Shown here in pieces: positions 17,210 through 24,729 of a stretch of DNA of 64,000 nucleotides. The notes beneath the pieces are model-generated. The model ran no database searches, had not been told where the DNA came from, and saw nothing but the letters and a program-made list of their open reading frames with translations. A program made the translations under genes and the position numbers. Source of the DNA: UBA10103 sp964437185 (GTDB taxonomy: Bacteria; Patescibacteriota; Minisyncoccia; Phycocordibacterales; UBA2100); the NCBI GenBank assembly GCA_964437185.1, contig CAYTFU010000001.1:62001-126000 (forward strand). The letters are read 5' to 3'. Within the stretch, counting starts at the first letter, position 1, and every line of letters starts with the position of its first letter.

Positions 17210-17223
17210 TATACTTGGTGAAC
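17210..17223 (+). promoter_or_regulatory. Leaderless promoter of the pilin operon
   Basis: TATACT at 17210-17215 lies 8 nt before the first pilin ATG at 17224. It faces away from the tpiA promoter at 17162-17167. Confidence 0.6.
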
Positions 17224-17703
17224 ATGAGCTCTCTGAAGCGGTCGCTCGCCGCCGGTATTACGCTTGTAGAACTTTTGATCGTAATCGCCATTTTTTTGGT
17301 GCTTCTCGTCCTCACCACGCGCACCTTTAGCAGCGCAAATGCAAACAAAGCGCTCGATACGGAGACCCAGCACGTCGTGGCAGAACTCAATCGCGCGCGT
17401 TCACTCACCCTCGCTTCGAAAAACAAGCGCGCCTACGGCGTGCACTTCGCCACAACGAGCCTCACCACCTACGTGGGACCGACGTACGAAGTCGGGAGTT
17501 CAACCAATGACGTCATATTATTGAATGGTTCGGTGCAAATCGCCTCCACGAGCTTCGCGGGAGGTGGATCGAAAGTGCTCTTTGAGCGACTCACCGGAGA
17601 AACGGCCAATGTCGGCACCATCATCATTTCACTTGTATCAAACGCATCGAGCACGAGAACTGTTACCATATACGGGACGGGACTCGTCGAGACACCACAA
17701 TAA
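17224..17703 (+). CDS. Type IV pilin-like protein (GspH/FimT type)
   Basis: 159 residues. A short basic leader MSSLKRSLAAG is cut before ITLVELLIVIAIFLVLLVL, the class III prepilin signal with Glu at +5. The mature part is a small Ser/Thr-rich beta domain. Pseudopilins of this type sit in or prime type IV pili. It heads a four-gene operon in which each ATG follows the previous stop by 2 nt. The long frame upstream from 16477 is antisense to tpiA and is rejected. Confidence 0.88.
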   Translation: MSSLKRSLAAGITLVELLIVIAIFLVLLVLTTRTFSSANANKALDTETQHVVAELNRARSLTLASKNKRAYGVHFATTSLTTYVGPTYEVGSSTNDVILLNGSVQIASTSFAGGGSKVLFERLTGETANVGTIIISLVSNASSTRTVTIYGTGLVETPQ

Positions 17704-17705
17704 TT

Positions 17706-18200
17706 ATGCACAGACGCAAACGCAGACAAAAAAATTCTCTCGAGCGCGGCACGATGCTCATCGAAGCGGTGATCGGAATCGGCATCGCGCTCCTCACACT
17801 CGTCGGAAGTCTGAGCGCGTTTTCGTACCTCTATCGAGCGGCAACGGCAAACACCGCGCATATTCAAGCAGCGTTTCTTGCAGAAGAAGGATTGGAGGCG
17901 GCGCGCATCATCCGCGACAACGGATGGAGCACGATCGCCGCACAAACATCGGGCGCGACCACATACCTGTATTTCAACGGCACGACCTGGATCTCTACGA
18001 GTACCGACTACTACATCGGCGCATTTGAGCGCAGCGTCGTTTTCACCAATGTGTATCGCGACGGGAGCCTAAACATCGCGCAGGCCGGCACGCTCGATTC
18101 AAATACCAAAAAGGTGGAGGTGTTCGTCTCGTGGTCAAACCGAGGCGTCACGACCACCCGATCGATCGCCACGTACCTAGCGAATGTCTTTGACGAATAA
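17706..18200 (+). CDS. PilV-like minor pilin
   Basis: 164 residues. Very basic leader MHRRKRRQKNSLERG followed by TMLIEAVIGIGIALLTLVGSLSAF; the cut would be after Gly15, leaving Glu at mature +5. The segment AAFLAEEGLEAARIIRDNGW is the usual PilV/GspI-type helix. The C-terminus holds a Thr/Ser-rich beta region. Second gene of the operon, starting 2 nt after the previous stop. Confidence 0.85.
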   Translation: MHRRKRRQKNSLERGTMLIEAVIGIGIALLTLVGSLSAFSYLYRAATANTAHIQAAFLAEEGLEAARIIRDNGWSTIAAQTSGATTYLYFNGTTWISTSTDYYIGAFERSVVFTNVYRDGSLNIAQAGTLDSNTKKVEVFVSWSNRGVTTTRSIATYLANVFDE

Positions 18201-18202
18201 AT

Positions 18203-18733
18203 ATGAACACCAGCCGAACCACACATACGCGCGGAGCAACCATGATCGAATTGTTGGTATATACGTTTATTCTCGTGCTCCTCCTCTCGGCGATTATGTA
18301 CGCACTCATTGCGATCAGCGGCCTGTATCGCTCTATCAAATCGGCAACCGTTATCAAGGCGGCCGCGCAGGTAACGCTTGAGCGGATGGTACGCGACATC
18401 CGCGCCGCATCGAGCGTCGATATTCCAAACAGCGTCTTCAATGCGTCTCCGGGCCAACTTACACTCAACGCGTTTGACGACGCAGACGCGACCACGACCA
18501 CACGATTCAATCTCGTCGGTGATATTCCACATGTCGCCGAGGATGGCGTCGATCAGGGGCCTCTGGCTTCAGACGCGGTGCGCGTGACGAGCCTGATATT
18601 TCGCCCCATCGCAAGCGCGAAGTCGTCGGGTATTAAAATTGAGATGCAAATCGAGAGCGGGAGCGGAAAGGATTACCGAGCAGAAACATTCTATTCGACA
18701 GCCGTACTACGCGGCTCCTACCCCGTACAATAG
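18203..18733 (+). CDS. PilW-like minor pilin
   Basis: 176 residues. Leader MNTSRTTHTRG then ATMIELLVYTFILVLLLSAIMYAL, with the prepilin cleavage Gly11 and Glu at mature +5. The long amphipathic helix TVIKAAAQVTLERMVRDIRAAS and the downstream beta-rich domain fit GspJ/PilW. Third in the operon, 2 nt after the previous stop. Confidence 0.85.
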   Translation: MNTSRTTHTRGATMIELLVYTFILVLLLSAIMYALIAISGLYRSIKSATVIKAAAQVTLERMVRDIRAASSVDIPNSVFNASPGQLTLNAFDDADATTTTRFNLVGDIPHVAEDGVDQGPLASDAVRVTSLIFRPIASAKSSGIKIEMQIESGSGKDYRAETFYSTAVLRGSYPVQ

Positions 18734-18735
18734 AT

Positions 18736-20088
18736 ATGATGCCTCCTTCCCCTTCAGTGCGTCCACGCAATGCGCGACAGCGCGGCCAAGTGCTCGTCGT
18801 CGCGCTCGTCTTTTTTACACTCATTGTCGTCACAACGATCACCGGCGTGACCGCTCCCATCGTTCGAGAAATTCGCGCGGGCAAAGATCTCCATCTTTCG
18901 AAGCAAAGCTACTTTACGGCCGAGGCGGGAAGTGAGGATGCCTACTACCGCGTTCATACAAATCAGAGCATCTCATTCCCCACAACGCTCGTACTCAACA
19001 ACGCGACCGCGACGACCGAACGCACTTTGCTTGATCCGCTGAATCAAGAAATTGTTACCGAGGGCAACGCACACGATATGATCCGCACAGTCGTGAAAAA
19101 TGTGACGGTCACCAACGGCTTCGGTTTTGTCTTTGCCCTCCTCACCGGGATCGGCGGCATTTCTCTTAGCAACAACGCGTCGGTCCGCGGCGACGTGTAC
19201 TCAAACGGCCCGATCATCGGCACCAACGCAAGCGCAAATTCCTACAACATTATCAAGGGAAGTGTCGTCTCAGCCGGGCCTTCGGGATTTGTCGAAAGAG
19301 TGCGGTCAACGAGTACCGCGTACTCGCACGTGATGAAAAACATCACGGTCGACAAAGATGCATACTATCAGCACTTTGCTGGCGCCACTTCGAGCGTCAC
19401 CGTTACGGGCACCAAGTATCCCAACAGCGTTGATCTGCCGGTACTTCCGCTCCCCATTACCGACCCATTGATCGAGGAATGGGAAGCAGACGCTTCGACA
19501 GGCGGAACGGCAACGTGTGTGAATGGCGCGTACGCAATCACCGCGAGCGTGACGATCGGCCCGCGCAAAATTCCCTGCGACCTTTCGATCACCGGCAACG
19601 GCACGGTCGTCACGCTCGCGGGCACACTGTGGGTGACGGGAAATATCACGATTGACGGATCCGGCGGAAGCGGCGTGCAGATCCGTGTCGCCGATTCTGT
19701 GGGCAACAAGAGCGTTCCCATTCTTGCGGATAACCCAGGGAGCAATGTCACGAGTGCGAAAATCACGATCAACGGAAATTCCAACTTTTACGGCTCGACG
19801 GGAAATGCCGGCTCCTACGTCATACTCGTCTCGCAAAACAGCAGCGCCGAAACGGGCGGGGCGGAACTTGCAATCGACGTCATCAATGGCGCGACGGGCA
19901 ACGTACTCACCTACGCCGCGCACGGCAACATCAGGCTTCAAAACAACGTCTACCTCCGCCAGGTAACAGCACACAAAATCACGCTCATCAACAACGCTAT
20001 CGTCGACTACTCAGTCGCGCTCTCGCAGACCATCCTCACGTACGGCGCCGGCGGCGCGTGGAAAGTGCAGAAGTGGAAAGAACGCTAG
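18736..20088 (+). CDS. PilX-like pilus assembly protein with beta-helical C-terminus
   Basis: 450 residues. The N-terminus RQRGQVLVVALVFFTLIVVTTITG resembles the PilX/GspK leader but lacks the Glu at +5. After SKQSYFTAEAGSEDAYYR comes a long Asn/Gly/Thr-rich region (about 110-450) made of short strands such as SLSNNASVRGDVYSNGPI, NGTVVTLAGTLWVTGNIT and GNIRLQNNVYLRQVT, suggestive of a right-handed beta-helix. GspK-type proteins cap the pilus tip, so a tip adhesin is plausible. Last gene of the operon; a hairpin follows at 20118. Confidence 0.8.
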   Translation: MMPPSPSVRPRNARQRGQVLVVALVFFTLIVVTTITGVTAPIVREIRAGKDLHLSKQSYFTAEAGSEDAYYRVHTNQSISFPTTLVLNNATATTERTLLDPLNQEIVTEGNAHDMIRTVVKNVTVTNGFGFVFALLTGIGGISLSNNASVRGDVYSNGPIIGTNASANSYNIIKGSVVSAGPSGFVERVRSTSTAYSHVMKNITVDKDAYYQHFAGATSSVTVTGTKYPNSVDLPVLPLPITDPLIEEWEADASTGGTATCVNGAYAITASVTIGPRKIPCDLSITGNGTVVTLAGTLWVTGNITIDGSGGSGVQIRVADSVGNKSVPILADNPGSNVTSAKITINGNSNFYGSTGNAGSYVILVSQNSSAETGGAELAIDVINGATGNVLTYAAHGNIRLQNNVYLRQVTAHKITLINNAIVDYSVALSQTILTYGAGGAWKVQKWKER

Positions 20089-20117
20089 CTCCTAGGCCCC
20101 GTTCATAAGTGGCTGCC

Positions 20118-20141
20118 ACAAATAACGTACTCGTTATTTGT
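20118..20141. terminator. Hairpin between convergent pilin operon and pilC
   Basis: ACAAATAACG (20118-20127), loop TACT, CGTTATTTGT (20132-20141): a perfect 10-bp AT-rich stem. No strong T-run, so termination is only likely. Confidence 0.5.
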
Positions 20142-20151
20142 AGACGAGCCT

Positions 20152-21369
20152 TTAGATGTTTTCTGAGAGGCCATAGATCGGCGCGATCATGGCAACGGCG
20201 AAGAAACCTACGCCGCCGCCAATGAAGAGCATGAGGAAGGGTTCGATGATGGTTGACATGTCTTTTGTGCTTCGATCCACTTCGTCTTCATAAAAGGTCG
20301 CGATGCGTTTCATCATTTCGCCCACATCTCCCGTCTCCTCGCCGACCGCCATCATCTCGCCTACAAATGGCGGGTACAAATCAGAGCGACGGATAAATGA
20401 CGACGAGAGCGGTTGTCCCGAAGCGACGGCGCGCGACGCGTCTTCGATAACTTCTCGAAAATAAGAATTTTGGACGACGTCCTTCACGATGTCGAGCGCG
20501 CTCACCACATCGACCCCCGAGGAGAGGAGCGAGGAGAGCGTGCGTGCGGTGCGTGCAGCATTCACTTCTCGCACCATGTTGCCAATAACGGGAATATGCA
20601 AAAAGGCGAAATCGAGACCGCGCTTGCCCCACTTCGTATGCACCGCAGAATAGATGATCGCGAGAGAGCCGAATATGCTACCAAATGCGAGAATCGTATG
20701 CTGCGTGAGGAAATTGCTCACGCCGATAATAAATTGCGTTGTCGCCGGCAACTCTCCGCCCATCTCTGCAAACGTCGCGGCCAAGGTCGGCACCACCTGT
20801 GTCATCATGAGGTATCCGATGCCCACCATCGCGACCATAATCACCGCTGGGTACACGAGCGCTCCGCGAATCTTTTTCTTCAACACGTAGATGCGCTCGG
20901 TCTGATCGGCAATGAGAAGGAGCGATTGCGAAAGTCCGCCGCTCTCTTCTCCGGCACGCACCATAGCGGTAAAGAGACGCGTAAACACGCGGGGATTTTT
21001 CGAAAGCGCGCTGAAGAGCGTGTCCCCTCTGCGCACGTCGCTCGCGACCTGCGAGAGCGTGATTGCCATCCGCGCATTTTTGGATTGCTTCTCCATGAGC
21101 GCAAGCGCTCGGGAAAGTGAGAGCCCTGCAGAGAGCATCGCGCCGAGATTGCGAGCAAAGAGAATCTTTTCGTACTCACTAATGTGCGAGAGAAGCGCGT
21201 TCCAATACGCGATGCTCCAGAAACTTCTATTTCCTACTTCGTGGAGAAACAGGAGATGTGCGCCTTCGCGCCGGATGACGTTGTACACCTCGAAACGATC
21301 CGACGCTTCCGCTACGCCTTTATAGATTTCACCGTCGGCTTTTTCTGCCGTGTACGTATACCGCGTCAT
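20152..21369 (-). CDS. pilC: Type IV pilus inner-membrane platform protein PilC
   Basis: 405 residues. Two GspF/T2SSF domains, each with three membrane helices: the first around ARNLGAMLSAGLSLSRALALM to VYPAVIMVAMVGIGYLM, the second around ARTLSSLLSSGVDVVSALDIV to the C-terminus. It forms the platform that couples the PilB ATPase to pilin assembly. TATACT at 21378-21383 lies 8 nt before the ATG, so the mRNA should be leaderless. Convergent with the pilin operon. Confidence 0.93.
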   Translation of the reverse strand: MTRYTYTAEKADGEIYKGVAEASDRFEVYNVIRREGAHLLFLHEVGNRSFWSIAYWNALLSHISEYEKILFARNLGAMLSAGLSLSRALALMEKQSKNARMAITLSQVASDVRRGDTLFSALSKNPRVFTRLFTAMVRAGEESGGLSQSLLLIADQTERIYVLKKKIRGALVYPAVIMVAMVGIGYLMMTQVVPTLAATFAEMGGELPATTQFIIGVSNFLTQHTILAFGSIFGSLAIIYSAVHTKWGKRGLDFAFLHIPVIGNMVREVNAARTARTLSSLLSSGVDVVSALDIVKDVVQNSYFREVIEDASRAVASGQPLSSSFIRRSDLYPPFVGEMMAVGEETGDVGEMMKRIATFYEDEVDRSTKDMSTIIEPFLMLFIGGGVGFFAVAMIAPIYGLSENI

Positions 21370-21569
21370 TTATAAGAAGTATACCCCGTGCGATTCACCC
21401 AATGTGGTTGTTATTCACTTTCTGCGACACACTCCTGCTCCTTTTATAACCTTCTCAGGCAGAACTTACCTCAGCAATCGTCGCATCGCCTGCCTTGCAT
21501 CAAGTCGCTCTTTAGGACAATGTACAGTCTGACTTGGTCTTAATGCTTCACATATCGGAGGGGGAACCC

Positions 21570-22292
21570 ATGGGTAACGGGACACAATCGCAAGTACTGG
21601 CAATCGGCTTGTTGCCAGACACGCTCATGGACTTGCGAGACAAAAACTGGGAATTTCGGTCAGAGACCCTGACTGCTCCGGACGAATTAAGTGCGTTTGT
21701 GGAACACCATGAGTATCACTGCGTGGTCGTCGACACGGGCCGCTGCGGCTTCGATCTCCAGTACGCACTTCAAATATGCGGGCAGGCGGCCCTGCTCGCA
21801 ACGCCAGTGCTCGCAATCCAGAGCCACTCATCCAAAAACGCAAGCAAATGCCACGTAGATTTCCTCAATGCCGGCGGCACCTACATGTTCAACGATCCGA
21901 TTGACGTTGACCTCGTGAGAGCCGCAATTGGGGCTATGATCAGAATGACGCGAAGGGCTCTTCCATCCGTTATCGAACACAGACGCGAGGGGTTCTCGCT
22001 GAAAATGGAGTTGGAATGTTGGAAATGCGTCATAAACGGTGAGGTCGTTTCGTTCACCAACACGGAATATCGACTTTTTGCACTCCTCGCGGCTAGCCCC
22101 GAGAAGACATTGTCGAGGGAGTTTCTCATGGAGCACCTATACTTCGGGAGGATTCAGCCGGGACCCAAAACTCTTGACGTCTTCAAGTACTATATTCGCA
22201 AAAAGCTGGAGCAGGCACCGGGGAACCGCTGCTCAATCGATGGGCGGCGTGGTCATGGATATACGTTCAAGCTACCCACGGCATCAGGATAA
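21570..22292 (+). CDS. Orphan OmpR-type response regulator-like transcription factor
   Basis: The ATG at 21570 is chosen because GGAGGGGG lies 5 nt upstream; earlier in-frame ATGs have none. 240 residues: an N-terminal receiver-like half (VLAIGLLPD..., CVVVDTGRCGFDLQ as a possible phosphorylation strand, TPVLAIQS) and a C-terminal winged helix (VSFTNTEYRLFALLAASPEKTLSREFLMEHLY...GRRGHGYTFKL) typical of OmpR/PhoB. The acidic pocket of a true receiver is incomplete and no histidine kinase is nearby, so it may act without phosphorylation. Own terminator at 22319. Confidence 0.8.
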   Translation: MGNGTQSQVLAIGLLPDTLMDLRDKNWEFRSETLTAPDELSAFVEHHEYHCVVVDTGRCGFDLQYALQICGQAALLATPVLAIQSHSSKNASKCHVDFLNAGGTYMFNDPIDVDLVRAAIGAMIRMTRRALPSVIEHRREGFSLKMELECWKCVINGEVVSFTNTEYRLFALLAASPEKTLSREFLMEHLYFGRIQPGPKTLDVFKYYIRKKLEQAPGNRCSIDGRRGHGYTFKLPTASG

Positions 22293-22318
22293 ACGCCGAT
22301 GATCGCTGCCACCGCCCA

Positions 22319-22360
22319 AAAGAGCCGGACCCACTGCTGTGGGCCGGCTCTTCGTCTTTT
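22319..22360 (+). terminator. Intrinsic terminator
   Basis: AGAGCCGG(A)CCCAC and GTGGGCCGGCTCT form a 13-bp stem with one bulged A and loop TGCT, followed by TCGTCTTTT. Confidence 0.85.
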
Positions 22361-22386
22361 ATCAAAAATGGCTGTACGGGGTTGCG

Positions 22387-24129
22387 CTACTCTGTAATCA
22401 CACGCAGCACTTCTTCTATTGTCGTCATACCCTGTGCGGCTTTAAACATTCCGTCTTCACTCATACTGAGCATCCCCTCTTTGCGCGCTTGCGCATCAAT
22501 ATCATCTCCCGTTGCCCCTTTCATTACGAGCTCCTTGATTGTCGAGGCCATCGGAAGCACTTCGTAAATTCCCACACGACCGGAAAAACCACTCGCCGAA
22601 ACCCCATTCTCCGTCGGTTTGTAAAACGGCACGTCTTTCCAGAGAGCATCCTGCGCAACGACTTTTTCTTCTTTCAGCGCCTTCAGTAGTACGGCCGGAT
22701 TGATCACGTGTTCGAGCGTTTCACGTTCTTCGCGCGAGAGTTCATATTTTTCTTTATCGCCATTGAGGCGACGCACGAGTCGTTGACCGATCACCACGCG
22801 CAACGTCGAAACGAGAAGAAATGGTTCGACACCCATGTCGAGAAGGCGCGCGACCGCGCCCGCAGCGGAATTGGTGTGCAGTGTCGAGAGCACGAGGTGT
22901 CCGGTGAGCGCCGCGTTGATCGCGAGCGAAGCAGTTTCTTTGTCGCGAATCTCACCGACCATGATGATGTCCGGATCTTGACGCACGAGACTGCGAAGAC
23001 CATTGGCAAAGGTGAAACCAATATCGGGTCGCACCTGCGTCTGATTCACGCGCGACATCTGATACTCGATCGGATCTTCAATAGTAGAAATATTTACATC
23101 CGGCGTGTTTACGATGTCGAGGAGCGTATAGAGCGTGGTCGACTTTCCCGCGCCCGTCGGCCCCGTCGTGAGAATCATGCCCGTCGTCTGCCGCATCGCA
23201 TCGTGCATGCGCTCAAGCCCCGTACCATGAAACCCGATAGATTCGAGCGTGAAGCCCGAGATGTTGTCGCGCAAGAGTCGCATCACGATCTTCTCTCCGT
23301 AATAAATTGGCAAAATCGAAACACGGAATGAAATCTTTTCTCCCGAACTTTCGGCCGTGAAGCGGCCATCTTGCGGCAGCCGGTGCTCGTCGAGTTTCAT
23401 GCTGGCCAAAACCTTGATGCGCGCCGTGATCGCGGCGGCGGCGTGTTTGGGAATCTCCATCGCATCGTGGAGAAGGCCATCGATGCGATAGCGGATAAGG
23501 AGTGTACTCTCCAGAGGTTCGATATGAATATCGGATGCGCCCTGTGCATTCGCGTGGCGGATGAGCGTATCTACGAGACGAACGGCCGACACGCCCTCAG
23601 CCATCTGCTTCAAGTCCTCGTCCTTCACCTCCGCAGCAGAGGTCTTTTCGAGAGCGACAGTCTCGCGCCGAATCACGTCGCCCAAATTATCTTTGAGCTC
23701 TTTTTGGTACAGCTTCAGCGCCACCTTAATCGACGCGACATCGGTGAGGCGCGGCAAAATTTTCAGTTGTGTCTTTTTCTTGATGAAGTCGATCGCTGCC
23801 AAATCGTCGGTATCGAGCATCGCCACTTCGAGATCCTGTCCGCGATGATTGTACGCGATAATGTTGTTGCGACGCGCGACTGGCTCCGGAATCATCGAGA
23901 GCGTCTCATACTTGATCACCGTATTTATGAGCGAGACGAAAGGGATGCCGAGGATGTACGCATAGGTACGGCGCAATTCGTCCTCGCCGATGACACTCTT
24001 CGCTTTCAATATATCGCCGACAGTCTTCCCTGCCTCGCGCGCTTCCGCTTCCGCAACATCAAAATCTTTTTGCGAAACAAGCCCCGCGTCGGCGAGAAAT
24101 GATTTGAGATGTGAATCACTTATATACAT
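22387..24129 (-). CDS. pilB: Type IV pilus extension ATPase PilB
   Basis: 580 residues from the ATG at 24129. GspE/PilB N-terminal domain (about 1-150), then the ATPase: Walker A GPTGAGKSTT (about 332), Asp box, Walker B-region DIIMVGEIRDKETA, His box LSTLHTNSAAGA. Powers pilus extension with PilC. The zinc-binding tetracysteine of most PilB/GspE proteins is absent; from this start the protein has no cysteine at all. TATAAT at 24139-24144 lies 9 nt before the ATG. No PilT retraction ATPase is in the window. Confidence 0.93.
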   Translation of the reverse strand: MYISDSHLKSFLADAGLVSQKDFDVAEAEAREAGKTVGDILKAKSVIGEDELRRTYAYILGIPFVSLINTVIKYETLSMIPEPVARRNNIIAYNHRGQDLEVAMLDTDDLAAIDFIKKKTQLKILPRLTDVASIKVALKLYQKELKDNLGDVIRRETVALEKTSAAEVKDEDLKQMAEGVSAVRLVDTLIRHANAQGASDIHIEPLESTLLIRYRIDGLLHDAMEIPKHAAAAITARIKVLASMKLDEHRLPQDGRFTAESSGEKISFRVSILPIYYGEKIVMRLLRDNISGFTLESIGFHGTGLERMHDAMRQTTGMILTTGPTGAGKSTTLYTLLDIVNTPDVNISTIEDPIEYQMSRVNQTQVRPDIGFTFANGLRSLVRQDPDIIMVGEIRDKETASLAINAALTGHLVLSTLHTNSAAGAVARLLDMGVEPFLLVSTLRVVIGQRLVRRLNGDKEKYELSREERETLEHVINPAVLLKALKEEKVVAQDALWKDVPFYKPTENGVSASGFSGRVGIYEVLPMASTIKELVMKGATGDDIDAQARKEGMLSMSEDGMFKAAQGMTTIEEVLRVITE

Positions 24130-24206
24130 GCAGTACAAATTATATCACCGCTGTACTTCAAAATTTTCGTATGTTACAAAGGGTGCGGAAAACAGCGGAG
24201 GAATCC

Positions 24207-24644
24207 ATGCGAGAGATAACATCCGCGGAGGTCACGCATCTCATGCGGTACGCCTATGTACTGATAAAACCGCCCGAGCGATGGGCACAGGGGTTTCTTG
24301 CGTACGACCGGTTTGGACGGCACGTGCTGCCAAACTCGCCCGTCGCGTTAAAATTTAGCGTGCGTGGCTCCATCAACTACGCGCTCTCGAGATGCGGATG
24401 GAGAGGTATGCCTGGAGACCCCGAAGAAGGGATGGTCGTGCGGCACCTGCTCACGGCGGGCAATCCCGATATGCCACGATCTTTTCTCGACATTGTGTGG
24501 GGTGGCAGTTCAGCCCAGCTGTGCGCACTGTTTGATACGTACAACGACAAACACACGCACCCCGTCATCTGCGCGTGGATGAAGGCCGCGGTCGAGAGGC
24601 GACGAAGCTTCGAACAACCTCTCCCCATGCGAGGCGCCCGGTAA
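24207..24644 (+). CDS. Hypothetical protein, 145 residues
   Basis: Start at 24207 (MREITSAEVTHLMRYAYV) set by GGAGG 5 nt upstream; the frame extends to 24111 without a signal and would overlap the pilB promoter. Soluble, with Trp/Arg-rich segments (RWAQGFLAYDRFGRHV) and a helical C-terminus. No known domain. Its stop codon lies inside the stem of its terminator, so translation and termination are tightly juxtaposed. Same layout and length as the 8200 gene, although I see no clear sequence similarity. Confidence 0.65.
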   Translation: MREITSAEVTHLMRYAYVLIKPPERWAQGFLAYDRFGRHVLPNSPVALKFSVRGSINYALSRCGWRGMPGDPEEGMVVRHLLTAGNPDMPRSFLDIVWGGSSAQLCALFDTYNDKHTHPVICAWMKAAVERRRSFEQPLPMRGAR

Positions 24645-24665
24645 CTCCCGGGCGCCATTTTTTTA
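24633..24665 (+). terminator. Intrinsic terminator containing the stop codon
   Basis: GGCGCCCGG (24633-24641) pairs with CCGGGCGCC (24648-24656), followed by ATTTTTTTAT. The TAA at 24642-24644 opens the loop. Confidence 0.9.
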
Positions 24666-24729
24666 TCGATACGTAGTTTCGCCCTGCTTCCCTTCATCAG
24701 CTGACACATAATGCACATATGCAAGTTAA

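Noticed and set aside
16477..17223. Long N-terminal extension of the first pilin gene
   Set aside because: It is antisense to tpiA, and the promoter box at 17210 lies inside it; the prepilin leader starts at 17224.
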